A stretch of 64,000 nt of DNA from Muribaculaceae bacterium Isolate-036 (Harlan) (GTDB lineage: Bacteria > Bacteroidota > Bacteroidia > Bacteroidales > Muribaculaceae). The notes beneath the pieces were generated by a model. That model was not told the DNA's origin, ran no database searches, and saw only the letters and a program-made list of their open reading frames with translations. The translations under genes and the position numbers were made by a program. Below are positions 55,401 to 63,125 of this stretch, one piece after another (positions within the stretch are counted from its first letter, which is position 1; each line of letters begins with the position of its first letter). The stretch lies in contig RIAY01000001.1 of assembly GCA_003833075.1 (NCBI GenBank), positions 186,001 to 250,000 of the forward strand, given 5' to 3'.

Positions 55401-57372
55401 TGAAGATGTGTCTGCCGTCAACCGGATTGTCTTCGGTGACGCGTGCGTTTGTCGCTCCTGACGTATTCCATTCGGAAAGGTCTCCCATCTCGAAAGAATT
55501 GTTGAGGATGGTATATCGCATGTCGGCAGGTATTGAGCTTACTTTTCTTGCGGCGTTGGCAAGCGCGAGATATGTCATATGCACCTCTTCGCTGCCGTCT
55601 GCGGAAATCTTGCGGCTGTCATATCTTTCCTGCACCACAGAATTGTCATAAGAGTAATAGTTCATCGCCTCTGCCTTTGCCGCGGCATCGTCTATCGCCG
55701 CCTTTACCTTTTCGAGGGCGGCTAAGGTCTCCGCATCCGGACCGAGGTATGTAAGGCTGAAGTTGTCGACAAATAAAGCTGTTTTTGAGCTTGTGCTTAC
55801 TTTTTCTACAATAAGAGTGATGGAACCATCCGATACGTTTATGCGTGTTGAGATTTGGTAATTCCCGGTTGCGAATTCCTTCCCGACAGTTCCTACGCTT
55901 GCTTCACCCCAGGAGTCGTTACGGGTGTAGGAGTTTGTGGGAATAGTTATGCCGTTGGCGGTGACAACACCATTGTTGTTTCCTTGCGCGAAATCGCATG
56001 CTATAATGTATGTCCCGTTCGGCAGGTCGGATATTGTCTGGGTTATTTTAGAACCGGTTTTTCCAATGCGGCTTGTGTTGTAGAGTTTATACATTGAATA
56101 GTTTTCTCCCACATTGTTGTCTTCCAGCTTCCCTTTTCCGTTGTTGTCAGTAGACAGCACCCATGCTTGGTTTTCGTTTGAATCGTTGCGCCCGAACCTG
56201 TATCCTTTCATCATGAATGTCGCATCGGCAGGGTTGTCTTCGGAAGCAAAGAGCAATGAGTTCCTGAGTTCTTCTTTGGTCAGCAACTCCCACAGCTGAT
56301 TCTCATCGGTGGCATCCGGAACGGCGGCGGCTACAACATCGCCTTCTGCCGTGATTGCATAGGTTTTATCATTGCGGGTGCAGGTAATCATGTGTCTGCC
56401 GGCATCGTCTGTGGTTATATTCCAGATTTTTTGTGATCTGGTTTCGGAATTTCCTCCATCTGTATACATCATGTATGAACCTGATTCCATTGTCTCGGAT
56501 TCTATTGTCAGATTTCCGTCACCAAGATTTGTATTCAGTATGAAGTCATGGTCGGTATCTCCGGCTTCAAAGGTTACAGCCCGTCCCGTTCCGGAAAGTG
56601 TTGCCTGAGTATCCCATATGCCGCCTGCCTGAAGGAATTTGCCGGTGGCTACATTTTTCAGATAGTATTCGCCGGGGCTTACGGTTTCTGAGTTGTTCTC
56701 GATTGTGAAATTGATCACGATCGGGAAGTGGTCGGAGATTTCAGAGCCGTCGGGCCAAGTGAAATCCATGTCGTGCAGATAACCGTGTGCTGTCAGTTTT
56801 GCGGGAGCGTCGGTGTTGTTGATATAGAATATCTTGTCCACAACCTCCCCTTTCTGGTGACCTAAAGCCGGGTTTGTGACCATAAGCGCGTTGTCGCCGA
56901 CATTCGGATACTGGCCGTCCCACATATAATCGATCCAAGGGTCGTGTATCTCAAAACGTTCATCGGCATTAATGCGGTCTATAAGAAGCTCTTTGAGGCG
57001 GTCGCGGGTATATCGGCAGTTGGTGTCTCCCATGATTATCACAGGTCGTTTGTTGTTGCTCTGGAGGATGTCTGCCACGAGCTGGTTTATCTGCGATTCT
57101 CGGGCGGCATTGTCCTGCGCCGATGTCTCCGCATCCATGTGGAGGATATATACGTCTATGTCGAGACCAGCCCCTAATGAAACAGTGTAATAGCGGTATC
57201 CCTTGTCGATAAGCAGGTCGGATCCGTTTTTGGTGACACCATATTTGTCATTCCATCCCTGCCATCTTTCACCTGAGACTCTGATGCTGTTTTTGTAAAT
57301 GAGATTGAGTCCATCGGTGTCGAACGATTTTTTGACCCTGTCTTCACGGATGGAAGTTCCGTTAAGTTCCAC
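52489..57372 (-). CDS. Giant secreted EEP-fold (nuclease/phosphodiesterase-like) protein, downstream 1,627-residue part
   Basis: It continues in frame from the fragment at 57439-57711 after a TAG stop; 57372 is only the first GTG after that stop. The part holds the rest of an endonuclease/exonuclease/phosphatase domain (IIMGDTNCRYTRDRLKELL; SDHFPIVINF with the catalytic-type Asp-His). A ricin-like or lectin-like stretch (SPGEYYLKNVATGKFLQAGG) follows. At least four beta-sandwich modules each end in a KADNF/DNF element (FVDNFSLTYLG, FSADNFTITRI, WYKADNFRLYR, WFKADNFNLTL). Two repeated units (TLILPFDAELPEGLEAYSM) come next, and the C-terminal tail (VDIYTTGGICLRSG to the end) is of the Bacteroidetes sorting type. 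Without the signal peptide it would not be exported. Confidence 0.8.
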   Translation of the reverse strand: MELNGTSIREDRVKKSFDTDGLNLIYKNSIRVSGERWQGWNDKYGVTKNGSDLLIDKGYRYYTVSLGAGLDIDVYILHMDAETSAQDNAARESQINQLVADILQSNNKRPVIIMGDTNCRYTRDRLKELLIDRINADERFEIHDPWIDYMWDGQYPNVGDNALMVTNPALGHQKGEVVDKIFYINNTDAPAKLTAHGYLHDMDFTWPDGSEISDHFPIVINFTIENNSETVSPGEYYLKNVATGKFLQAGGIWDTQATLSGTGRAVTFEAGDTDHDFILNTNLGDGNLTIESETMESGSYMMYTDGGNSETRSQKIWNITTDDAGRHMITCTRNDKTYAITAEGDVVAAAVPDATDENQLWELLTKEELRNSLLFASEDNPADATFMMKGYRFGRNDSNENQAWVLSTDNNGKGKLEDNNVGENYSMYKLYNTSRIGKTGSKITQTISDLPNGTYIIACDFAQGNNNGVVTANGITIPTNSYTRNDSWGEASVGTVGKEFATGNYQISTRINVSDGSITLIVEKVSTSSKTALFVDNFSLTYLGPDAETLAALEKVKAAIDDAAAKAEAMNYYSYDNSVVQERYDSRKISADGSEEVHMTYLALANAARKVSSIPADMRYTILNNSFEMGDLSEWNTSGATNARVTEDNPVDGRHIFSADGGAISQTIQVTMPAGVYELKASVSSGASLTAGTLTSAPAQGDGMQEVSLRFIISKGTETIGVKADGAFSADNFTITRIADEDAVAAFDIVSLAIRDATERVNEMGSPYSDGWDLSKYQEMLDNLSIEGDGMKEFNEIYSLLREKVFSQPVETGGADYTHAIINPDFEFGNTLGWSTILEGEMGVKELSNPTYATSAANGNYIFNTWRDGKGAPISQTIQGLPSGHYRLVVTLASDQGQHVWIQVNDKKEGKLMERAANIGSDYFMEFDVAKDTREVTITIRGGDTTDQFVDIAGTWYKADNFRLYRHDDGEFKTCDFYNRLQTAIRRIASIAATLPDKYRTQWDAHDYEDLIEQHINSEHKEDPMGTNGSKEIDELFSRFRALVLSQTETDADMSGAIRNFSFELGDLTGWNISSMDAADTKVTKGNENETYRTEGIDGDYLFNTYYNNKSNPVYQDIKGMPAGRYRLSALIASDEGNRFYLAAGDSHSEMITTGTKTKFDEVSLEFDVEEDNTDVRIGIYPSADGSFNTDTEPLVMGPWFKADNFNLTLIGRRIDVRWKMECENTGTIILPFDAEVPADLEIHSIMTSEPSATPGDNNFYHIATISTVAENTIKGNTPYLVTKKTTSAPSAKSVRKTAPVADADGYYTFSGMTTHKADTYTNGLLTGTLVKSTAKGTDHHLHTDAEGNVGFFYHDGTYEHEFVEPYHVYISTGSTEGVTLVPPVYLEEPALPLEWAMETPACGTLILPFDAELPEGLEAYSMVNISANKTFTPEGETDAIEYQVIEISESAVTEIGANTPYFVKTAETSSAVAENDEEPSVPTLNKYKFSGKATNTEDSYMPGGQILTGLLMTKSVAPGSYMLRGINGDNAFVPLESAQDMPPYHAYIPSELATAPLLLLSDPENEDIPTGIENVLSDPDSLVDIYTTGGICLRSGVRAADALRDLAPGLYILRNGKKSLTIMKRR

Positions 57373-57438
57373 ATATTGCAGAGCCTGGATTCCATTCAGG
57401 GAAGTCGGGATTGTCTCGCGGAATGTTCCGGCTGTATA

Positions 57439-57711
57439 CTATCCCTTTATTTTGGACATAAGGATGTCATTGTAATTGAACGCCTCTGAGACAGCGAAGA
57501 AATCCCACCCTTTGTTGGCGACCAGCTCGCTCATCTTTGCGGTGCCGGTTTCCTGCGGACCTTCGGGGTTCATGTTGATTTTGGTGATTCCGGTGATATC
57601 CACCGTCGGAGGCAGACCGTCAACATTCAGACAGGCTGCCTTGAAAGTCTTTTTGGTGGCAATAGCCGGGATTGCCATCAGAAGACATAGGAAAAGAATT
57701 AGCTTTTTCAT
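57439..57711 (-). pseudogene. N-terminal fragment of the giant EEP-fold protein, ended by in-frame TAG
   Basis: 90 residues: a signal peptide (MKKLILFLCLLMAIPAIA) and the start of the EEP domain (KTFKAACLNVDGLPP, then KGWDFFAVSEAFNYN), then KIKG and TAG at 57439-57441. Translation in the same frame continues YTAGTFRETIPTSLNGIQAL into the downstream part with no shift, so a single nonsense codon splits a 1,741-codon gene. The lost residue is probably one G-to-T or similar change away (for example GAG). Read-through or population variation cannot be excluded. Confidence 0.75.
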
Positions 57712-58065
57712 GAAATTAAGTGTTAACTTATTTATTTTTGGTATATTTTACATGTCGATTTTCTTTAAGTACGGACATGACGGAACGCGTGACTGCAGAA
57801 GCGGTCACGTACAAGTGTTCGGTATGTGCGGAAATGGTTAGAAGATGGTTTCGGGGGGGGGTAATGCCTTTATTATCAAGATGATAGAAGAATATAGTCA
57901 TCTTGACACGTCCGTCTTGATGTCGGTTTTCAGGCATTATGCTTTAGATTTTCAATCAGATAGGTTAACTGAGATGCAAAATAAGTGTATTTTTGACAAT
58001 TATCCTAATGATTTTCAAAAAAAAAGTTTGACTTGCCAATAAGAATATGAAAAAATCTTCAACGC
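57712..58065. other. 354-bp gap: G9 tract and hairpin upstream of the giant gene
   Basis: It holds nine G at 57854-57862 (C9 on the coding strand of the giant gene, about 145 bp before its start). A 9-bp perfect hairpin TCAAGATGA/TCATCTTGA lies at 57877-57885 and 57899-57907. An A9 run is near 58018. No exact Bacteroidetes promoter is visible; TTATTTTG near 57979 lacks one base of spacing. Confidence 0.55.
57854..57862 (+). repeat. G9 homopolymer upstream of the giant secreted protein gene
   Basis: Nine consecutive G in the presumed promoter or leader region of a surface-protein gene, a classic place for slipped-strand control of expression. Confidence 0.8.
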
Positions 58066-59127
58066 TTATATTCCGGTCAGGTCTTTGTAGATGTCGAGGG
58101 CGGTGAAGAGATCCTCTTTGCTGACGGAGATGTCGCGGTGTGGCGTGCCGATGGCGCTGAGCAAGACAAATTTCCAATCTGAGCTTGCGGAATTCTTTTT
58201 GTCGTGACTGATGATTTCCGCCAGTTTGTCGTAATCCTTGCAAGTGAACGGAATCGGCGGGAAATAGTGCTGAAGTATGCGGTCTTTGTAGAGATAGATT
58301 TGGTCAGACTGAAGGCTGAGATGCATGTGGCTGAGGATGAGGGCGACTAAAATTCCGTTGGCGACTGCGCAGCCGTGGGTGACGGGAGTGTGGCGGGTAA
58401 GCATCAGCGATTCGAAAGCGTGTCCGGCGGTGTGCCCGAAATTCAGGATTTTACGTAATCCGGATTCGTGAGGATCTTCTTCCGTGACGCGGGCTTTGAA
58501 CCTGACACATTCCGCCATGGCATCCTGAAGAAGATTCATGTCTGAAAGAATCTTGTCGTCAAGAACCTTTTGATACAATTCACCGGATGAGATCATCGCC
58601 GTCTTCACTATCTCTCCGAGGCCCGAAAGTATCTCTTCGTGTGGGAGAGTGGCGAGTGGCTCGGAGGAGATTATCACGCACTCGGCGTTTGCGAACGCCC
58701 CGATTTCGTTTTTCAAACCGTTGAAGTCTATCCCCGTTTTTCCACCGACCGCTGCATCCACGGCGCCAAGGACGGTGGTAGGTATGTTGACGAATCGGAT
58801 GCCTCGTTTGAAAGAGGCTGCGGCAAATCCGCCAAGGTCAGTCACAACGCCCCCTCCGAGATTTATCAGTAAGGAATTTCTGGTTGCTCCCCCTTCCGAA
58901 AGACTGCTCCACACCCGGGTAAGCGTGTCGAGATTTTTATTATCCTCACCCGCCGGTATTTCGATTATGCGTGCTTCCTCTTTATCGGTAAGCACATTCA
59001 GGATTTTGGGAAGCACGTGTGTCGCCACATTGCTGTCGGTGAGCAGGAAGAGACCGCTGTGCGGAATCTCTTCGAGCGTGGCTGCAAGTGCGACGCGGAG
59101 GTTTTCGGTGCGAAGGGGAAGCATCAT
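58066..59127 (-). CDS. aroB: 3-dehydroquinate synthase
   Basis: A 353-residue NAD- and metal-dependent enzyme of the shikimate pathway converting DAHP to 3-dehydroquinate. The NAD-binding region has GGGVVTDLGGFAAASFKRGI and VPTTVLGAVDAAVGGKTGID (read as NIPTTVL in the protein). The metal ligands are in LNFGHTAGHAFES and VTHGCAVANGILVAL. Length is normal. It lies 28 bp after the HAD phosphatase gene and probably shares its transcript. Confidence 0.96.
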   Translation of the reverse strand: MMLPLRTENLRVALAATLEEIPHSGLFLLTDSNVATHVLPKILNVLTDKEEARIIEIPAGEDNKNLDTLTRVWSSLSEGGATRNSLLINLGGGVVTDLGGFAAASFKRGIRFVNIPTTVLGAVDAAVGGKTGIDFNGLKNEIGAFANAECVIISSEPLATLPHEEILSGLGEIVKTAMISSGELYQKVLDDKILSDMNLLQDAMAECVRFKARVTEEDPHESGLRKILNFGHTAGHAFESLMLTRHTPVTHGCAVANGILVALILSHMHLSLQSDQIYLYKDRILQHYFPPIPFTCKDYDKLAEIISHDKKNSASSDWKFVLLSAIGTPHRDISVSKEDLFTALDIYKDLTGI

Positions 59128-59155
59128 TATAGAAGACAGAAGGGTAGTGAAGGGG

Positions 59156-59833
59156 TCAGAGGGATTCGAGATAATCGGCGAAAGCCGGCATAGAAGGGAA
59201 TATTATGTCCGCCCCTTCCTTTTCGAAAGCTTCGCGCGGTACCGGACCGGTGGTCACGGCAACGGTGAAGATTCCGGCAGCTTTCCCCGCCCGGACTCCC
59301 AGAGGGGCGTTCTCTATCACGATTGCCTCTTGCGGCTGTATGCCGGCTATCGCCAGCCCTTTGAGGTAAGGCTCGGGATCCGGTTTGCCGTTTGTGACAT
59401 CAAGGGCTGTCACTCTGTCGCCGGGAAGAAAAATACCGGGATAATCGCGGTTTACACCATCAAGGAGCTTTGCCTGCGCAGAGCCGGTTACGAGCACGCG
59501 GCGCAGCTCTCGTTTTTTGAGTGCGTCAAGCATCCGGTCAGCCCCTGCCATCGGCTCGTTTCTGCCGATTTCATAGAAATATTTGCTTTTAAGTTCATAC
59601 AGCTCGGCGGCACGCTCTTTGGAGATGCCATGTCCGTAAGCCCGCATATACATCATGTTTACAAGGTCAGCTCCGCGCATACCCTCATAGAGGTAGACGT
59701 CTTCAGGATTTCCCGGCACACCCTCCTCTTCAAAAAGTCGCCGGAATGCCTCTGCATGATACTTCATTGAATCGTAGATCACCCCGTCCATATCGATCAG
59801 GGCAGCTTTTTTACCTTTTAATATATCGTCCAT
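59156..59833 (-). CDS. HAD-family phosphatase, beta-phosphoglucomutase-like
   Basis: A 225-residue cytoplasmic hydrolase. HAD motif I is ALIDMDGVIYDSM with the nucleophilic Asp in DMDGV; an alpha-helical C1 cap follows (about 20-85). Motif II is VLVTGSAQ, motif III covers GKPDPEPYLKGL, and motif IV is AIVIENAPLGVRAGKAAG, where E-N replaces the usual E-D. The class suggests a sugar-phosphate substrate; the exact one is unknown. It is the upstream partner of aroB and abuts the phage-like module on its other side. Confidence 0.87.
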   Translation of the reverse strand: MDDILKGKKAALIDMDGVIYDSMKYHAEAFRRLFEEEGVPGNPEDVYLYEGMRGADLVNMMYMRAYGHGISKERAAELYELKSKYFYEIGRNEPMAGADRMLDALKKRELRRVLVTGSAQAKLLDGVNRDYPGIFLPGDRVTALDVTNGKPDPEPYLKGLAIAGIQPQEAIVIENAPLGVRAGKAAGIFTVAVTTGPVPREAFEKEGADIIFPSMPAFADYLESL

Positions 59834-59881
59834 ATCCTTATAACGGCATTATCCTACGGTTTGATATAGAAGGTGTGTTTT

Positions 59882-59901
59882 GTTTTAAACAAGCTCTAAA
59901 A
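59882..59901 (-). repeat. Dispersed motif copy 6
   Basis: Minus strand CTTTTAGAGCTTGTTTAAAA, the same AGAGCTTG variant as copy 4. It lies in the 82-bp space between the HAD gene and the terminase gene, exactly at the junction of core and phage-like DNA. Confidence 0.5.
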
Positions 59902-59915
59902 GTTTCCGACTTGTG

Positions 59916-61901
59916 CTACCAGCTGGCGAGGGAGCGCGGGCTACGGCGGGACGCTCTGGTGGCAAGCATATTGCTGCCGGGAAGCGGACGAGATGGAACG
60001 TCAAGTTCGTGGAAGATTATATGCAGTCCGATGGCGCGTGTCATAAGCAGGTCGTCGTGACACCCCGCAATCGCTCCGTAGCTGCCGTTTTGACGGCGTT
60101 CATAACTCAAATACTCGTCAAGACATGCCGGGTCGCGCTCGATATACATCCCTTCGCGTATCACCTTCACCAATGTGGCTATAATCATGGGTTTTGTGGC
60201 TATGTTGGTGTGAAAGCCATATCTGACAGGAGTGCCTCGCGTCACCGCCTCTTCGCTTCGACTCCTTGCATAGAGGTTGGGGTAGGAGTCACGCAGTCTG
60301 TTGAGTATGAACGATGACAGGTCACCGTCGGTGTGGCGGTCACGGTCATGCGTCTCAAGAGTGTTGCTCTCGATGACAAGCAGCGCGTTGCCGTAGAACC
60401 GCGAGGCATCCGCCGCCTTCTCTGTCAGCAGGTCGAAATCTGTGTGTCCGCGCCATTGCGCCACAATCTCCGGTCTCTCGCCGAATGCCATCGGCATCCT
60501 GTCGAACACCGCTATCACGCTCCAGTCCGCCTTTGCCGACCTTCCGCCGACATCGACCACCGTGACATATCTGCTGTCTGTGTTTAGTCCGCTTTCATCG
60601 GGCATTTTCCATATCTTCCATCCTCCGGACGCAAGGGGAGAGAAACCATTGTCATCGATTTCTCCGGAACGGGGAGGCACCCCGCATCCCTTTCTCAAAG
60701 CCTCGACCTTGTATTTGTCGAACACCCGCGCTCCCGAATGCACGAAAGCCTCGATGTCATCGCTCGGATATTCGGCAGCCATGAGTCCGTGTTCGGAATA
60801 TTTCGACCTCTCGGCGATATACCAGTTTATAGCCTCGAGTGTCGCCCCCTGCTGCCAGAGCCACCACAGATATGCCCCCGGCTGACAGCGGTCTGATTCT
60901 GCCGCCTCGCACTCCCTCCCTTCATACAGGGCAGCGGCAAACCTGTCTCTTTGCGCTTCATTGCCGAACGGCAATGAATAAAGGTCGATGTCGAACCAGG
61001 AGATGAAGAGAGCCTCGAACTGCGATATGCCCCTTTTTGCCGCTTCATATTCACGATGGAAGAAGTTGCCGGTGCCGTTTGCCGTGGATTCGTATACAAT
61101 CATGGTCATCGGGGCATAGAGCACTCCCGAACATGCCGAACGAAGAATATCCTCCGGTGATTTGCCGTCGGTCTTTTTCCATATTCCCACCTCAGAGCAG
61201 TGCACGAGATTATAGTCGCCTCCGCGACATGAGTCGGGCCGCTCTGCCGTGCCTATCTTTATCTTGCAGTTGCGTGACGGCACGCGGTATATCGCCCCCG
61301 ACCTTCCCACTCGTTCCATTTTCTTCCTTTTTCTCCCGCTTCTATCGGGGTCTTTCCGCTCTTCTGCGTCAAGCATCTCTGCAGGATAAGACTCGATCAT
61401 GCGGTCGAACATATCCTTGATTTCATCAGATCCGACGCCCTGATGGGCGATGATGAGTGAGTTGAGGCTTGTGCTGTGCATAAGCTGCAGCCATGCCATA
61501 TACAACTGCGAACAGGTGGATCCTCCCCATTGTCTCGCCTTAAGAAGTATGAGTCTTATCGGTTTTCCGTCGAGACGCACCTTTTCGAGACATTCCACAA
61601 ACTTGCGTTGAGGGCGGTTGAGTACAAACGGCACATCGTCACCACCCCCTTTACGCTTTATATATACATATTTCGCCGCCCAATACGGAAAATCATGGAG
61701 TGACCGCATATGCTCATAGTTGCCGGGAGTCAGTCCGATTCCTTTCATCGAAACGGGCAGCCATATCGGACTTTTGTCTTCGGCTCCCGGCATCACAGTC
61801 TCGAAACGTTCACCGGTGGAGCCTTCACCCGACAGGGGGTCAAATCTCCGGTGAATGCGAGCAAGTCTTCTTTTGTTTTCTTCCAGTATCTTGTCAGTCA
61901 T
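59916..61901 (-). CDS. Phage-like terminase large subunit
   Basis: A 661-residue packaging motor protein. The ATPase domain has a P-loop-like segment LLKARQWGGSTCSQLYMAW (KARQWGGST at 121-129; the usual GKS/T Lys is replaced by Gly, with a Lys/Arg at the front of the loop, a known deviant form). A Walker B-like region with catalytic Glu is VHCSEVGIWKK. The C-terminal RNase H-type nuclease shows VTVVDVGGRSAKADWSVIAVFD, LLVIESNTLE and GCHDDLLMTRAIGLHI. Both activities look intact. The start at 61901 gives MTDKILEENKRRLARIHRRF. It is transcribed outward, toward core genes, from a host-type promoter. Confidence 0.87.
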   Translation of the reverse strand: MTDKILEENKRRLARIHRRFDPLSGEGSTGERFETVMPGAEDKSPIWLPVSMKGIGLTPGNYEHMRSLHDFPYWAAKYVYIKRKGGGDDVPFVLNRPQRKFVECLEKVRLDGKPIRLILLKARQWGGSTCSQLYMAWLQLMHSTSLNSLIIAHQGVGSDEIKDMFDRMIESYPAEMLDAEERKDPDRSGRKRKKMERVGRSGAIYRVPSRNCKIKIGTAERPDSCRGGDYNLVHCSEVGIWKKTDGKSPEDILRSACSGVLYAPMTMIVYESTANGTGNFFHREYEAAKRGISQFEALFISWFDIDLYSLPFGNEAQRDRFAAALYEGRECEAAESDRCQPGAYLWWLWQQGATLEAINWYIAERSKYSEHGLMAAEYPSDDIEAFVHSGARVFDKYKVEALRKGCGVPPRSGEIDDNGFSPLASGGWKIWKMPDESGLNTDSRYVTVVDVGGRSAKADWSVIAVFDRMPMAFGERPEIVAQWRGHTDFDLLTEKAADASRFYGNALLVIESNTLETHDRDRHTDGDLSSFILNRLRDSYPNLYARSRSEEAVTRGTPVRYGFHTNIATKPMIIATLVKVIREGMYIERDPACLDEYLSYERRQNGSYGAIAGCHDDLLMTRAIGLHIIFHELDVPSRPLPGSNMLATRASRRSPRSLASW

Positions 61902-61953
61902 GTTTCTTAAACGCGATGTGATTATTCGTGAAGATGACAAGTAAAACATCTTG

Positions 61954-62346
61954 TCAGGCACGCAGCCGATATATCATTGCGCGTGCCGATTTCGGTGTCA
62001 GGTAAAATTCGGGTGCCGGAGAGTTGACGACGCGGAATGTGGCTTCAGTCAGTGTGATTCCCGGCTCCTCTTCGAGAATGCGTTTTACGCGGCGGCATAT
62101 TTCATGATACATCTCCCTTTTCTTAGTATTCATCGATTCTATCCGGTCTCCTTTGAGCATTGCGGATATCACAATCATCGCACGCCTTTCGCTGACCCAG
62201 AATCTTGAGGCAGGCATCATCGCGGCGCGAGTGAAAACCTCCTGCAACGGCACTGTGCCCAACAGATGCAACTGTGATTTGAACGCCTGTAGCAACTCTT
62301 TGTCTCTCTGATCATTGAACTCTACAACAGATCCTTTCTTTTTCAT
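61954..62346 (-). CDS. Small protein next to the terminase, possible small-terminase role
   Basis: A 130-residue basic, mostly helical protein (MKKKGSVVEFNDQRDKELLQ at the start; MNTKKREMYHEICRRVKRIL in the middle). No domain recognised. It begins the operon that continues 52 bp later with the large terminase, the usual position of a small terminase or DNA-binding packaging protein. It might equally be a phage regulator. Confidence 0.6.
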   Translation of the reverse strand: MKKKGSVVEFNDQRDKELLQAFKSQLHLLGTVPLQEVFTRAAMMPASRFWVSERRAMIVISAMLKGDRIESMNTKKREMYHEICRRVKRILEEEPGITLTEATFRVVNSPAPEFYLTPKSARAMIYRLRA

Positions 62347-62387
62347 GTTCTCTTAAGTTTATAGTGATATATTCTGATTTTACGCTG

Positions 62388-62418
62388 CAAATATAATAGC
62401 AATGTTAGTAATATGCAA
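62388..62418 (-). promoter_or_regulatory. Promoter of the terminase operon
   Basis: On the minus strand TTG (62416-62418), 20 bp, TATATTTG (62388-62395): an exact host vegetative promoter, about 42 bp before the start. Confidence 0.7.
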
Positions 62419-62450
62419 GTATATTTATTAACAATGTCAACAAATAAAAC

Positions 62451-62479
62451 TTGGCACAGGATTTTTACGTATAATTTTG
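62451..62479 (+). promoter_or_regulatory. Promoter of the scaffold/capsid operon
   Basis: TTG (62451-62453), 18 bp, TAATTTTG (62472-62479). Slightly short spacing, 36 bp before the start codon. Divergent from the terminase promoter. Confidence 0.6.
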
Positions 62480-62515
62480 CATCATCGAAAAAGGAAAGTT
62501 TTAAACCAACCGATT

Positions 62516-63067
62516 ATGCTGAAAATACTTAAAAGAAAAGATGAGCGGCAGGATGAGAGCCGCGAGAAAGGGAACGTTGCCGTTTTGGAAGAGACACCGC
62601 TCGGCAGAGAGATGCTTGAACCGGTCGTGGAGAAAGAGGAGGATACTGCTGAAAATGCCGATGAAACCGAACAAGTTGAGACAGAAGGAGAGGCACAAGA
62701 GGATCGTAGTTGCGGAATCACAGCTGAGTTTCAGATGGCGGCAGAGTCTTTTGCCAAGGGTGGAGGCGTGGATCCGGAACGGCTTGAGGAGGCGTTGGCG
62801 TTCATGCAGAGGACGGGAGAGGCTTGGCGCGATGGAGCTTTGACAGTGGATTTGCTTGAGACTGTTATCAAAGGTTTAGGCTTTGACGCAGCCGTCGCAA
62901 ATGCTTTCGCCGAGGGTGAGCTGCAGGGACGCAACACCCGGATTGCCGAGGAGTTCATGAAGCCCGAAGATTCCGACGGTCTGCCGCACCTCTCGGGTCG
63001 CGGAAATATCGGAAGCGGTCGGAAGAAAGTATCTTCAATATTCGATCTTGCCCGTAGCGCGGGGTGA
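62516..63067 (+). CDS. Scaffold-like acidic protein upstream of capsid gene
   Basis: A 183-residue protein. A basic start (MLKILKRKDER) is followed by a very acidic, low-complexity stretch (about 30-68, Glu-rich: VVEKEEDTAENADETEQVET), then a helical region (about 70-150) and a Gly/Arg end (GRGNIGSGRKKVSSIF). Acidic helical proteins just before a capsid gene are often scaffolding or portal-associated proteins, but no family match is visible. It is 58 bp upstream of the capsid-like gene and in the same direction. Confidence 0.6.
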   Translation: MLKILKRKDERQDESREKGNVAVLEETPLGREMLEPVVEKEEDTAENADETEQVETEGEAQEDRSCGITAEFQMAAESFAKGGGVDPERLEEALAFMQRTGEAWRDGALTVDLLETVIKGLGFDAAVANAFAEGELQGRNTRIAEEFMKPEDSDGLPHLSGRGNIGSGRKKVSSIFDLARSAG

Positions 63068-63125
63068 GACCGAATGTCAGATAATTTGACATAAAATAAT
63101 CACTAACTTACAAATTTTAAAGAAA

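Noticed and set aside
44363-57711. Stop-codon reassignment or suppression, given in-frame TGA and TAG in two genes
   Set aside because: TGA, TAG and TAA all end intact genes in this window (for example TAG for the m5C methyltransferase, TGA for purF-like, pyrG and thyA), so two independent nonsense changes are more likely.
58649-59770. 373-codon plus-strand open frame across aroB and the HAD gene
   Set aside because: Antisense shadow over two well-supported genes.
59834-59915. Prophage attachment site at the HAD/terminase junction
   Set aside because: No tRNA, integrase or recognisable core repeat within the window; only the dispersed motif copy is present.
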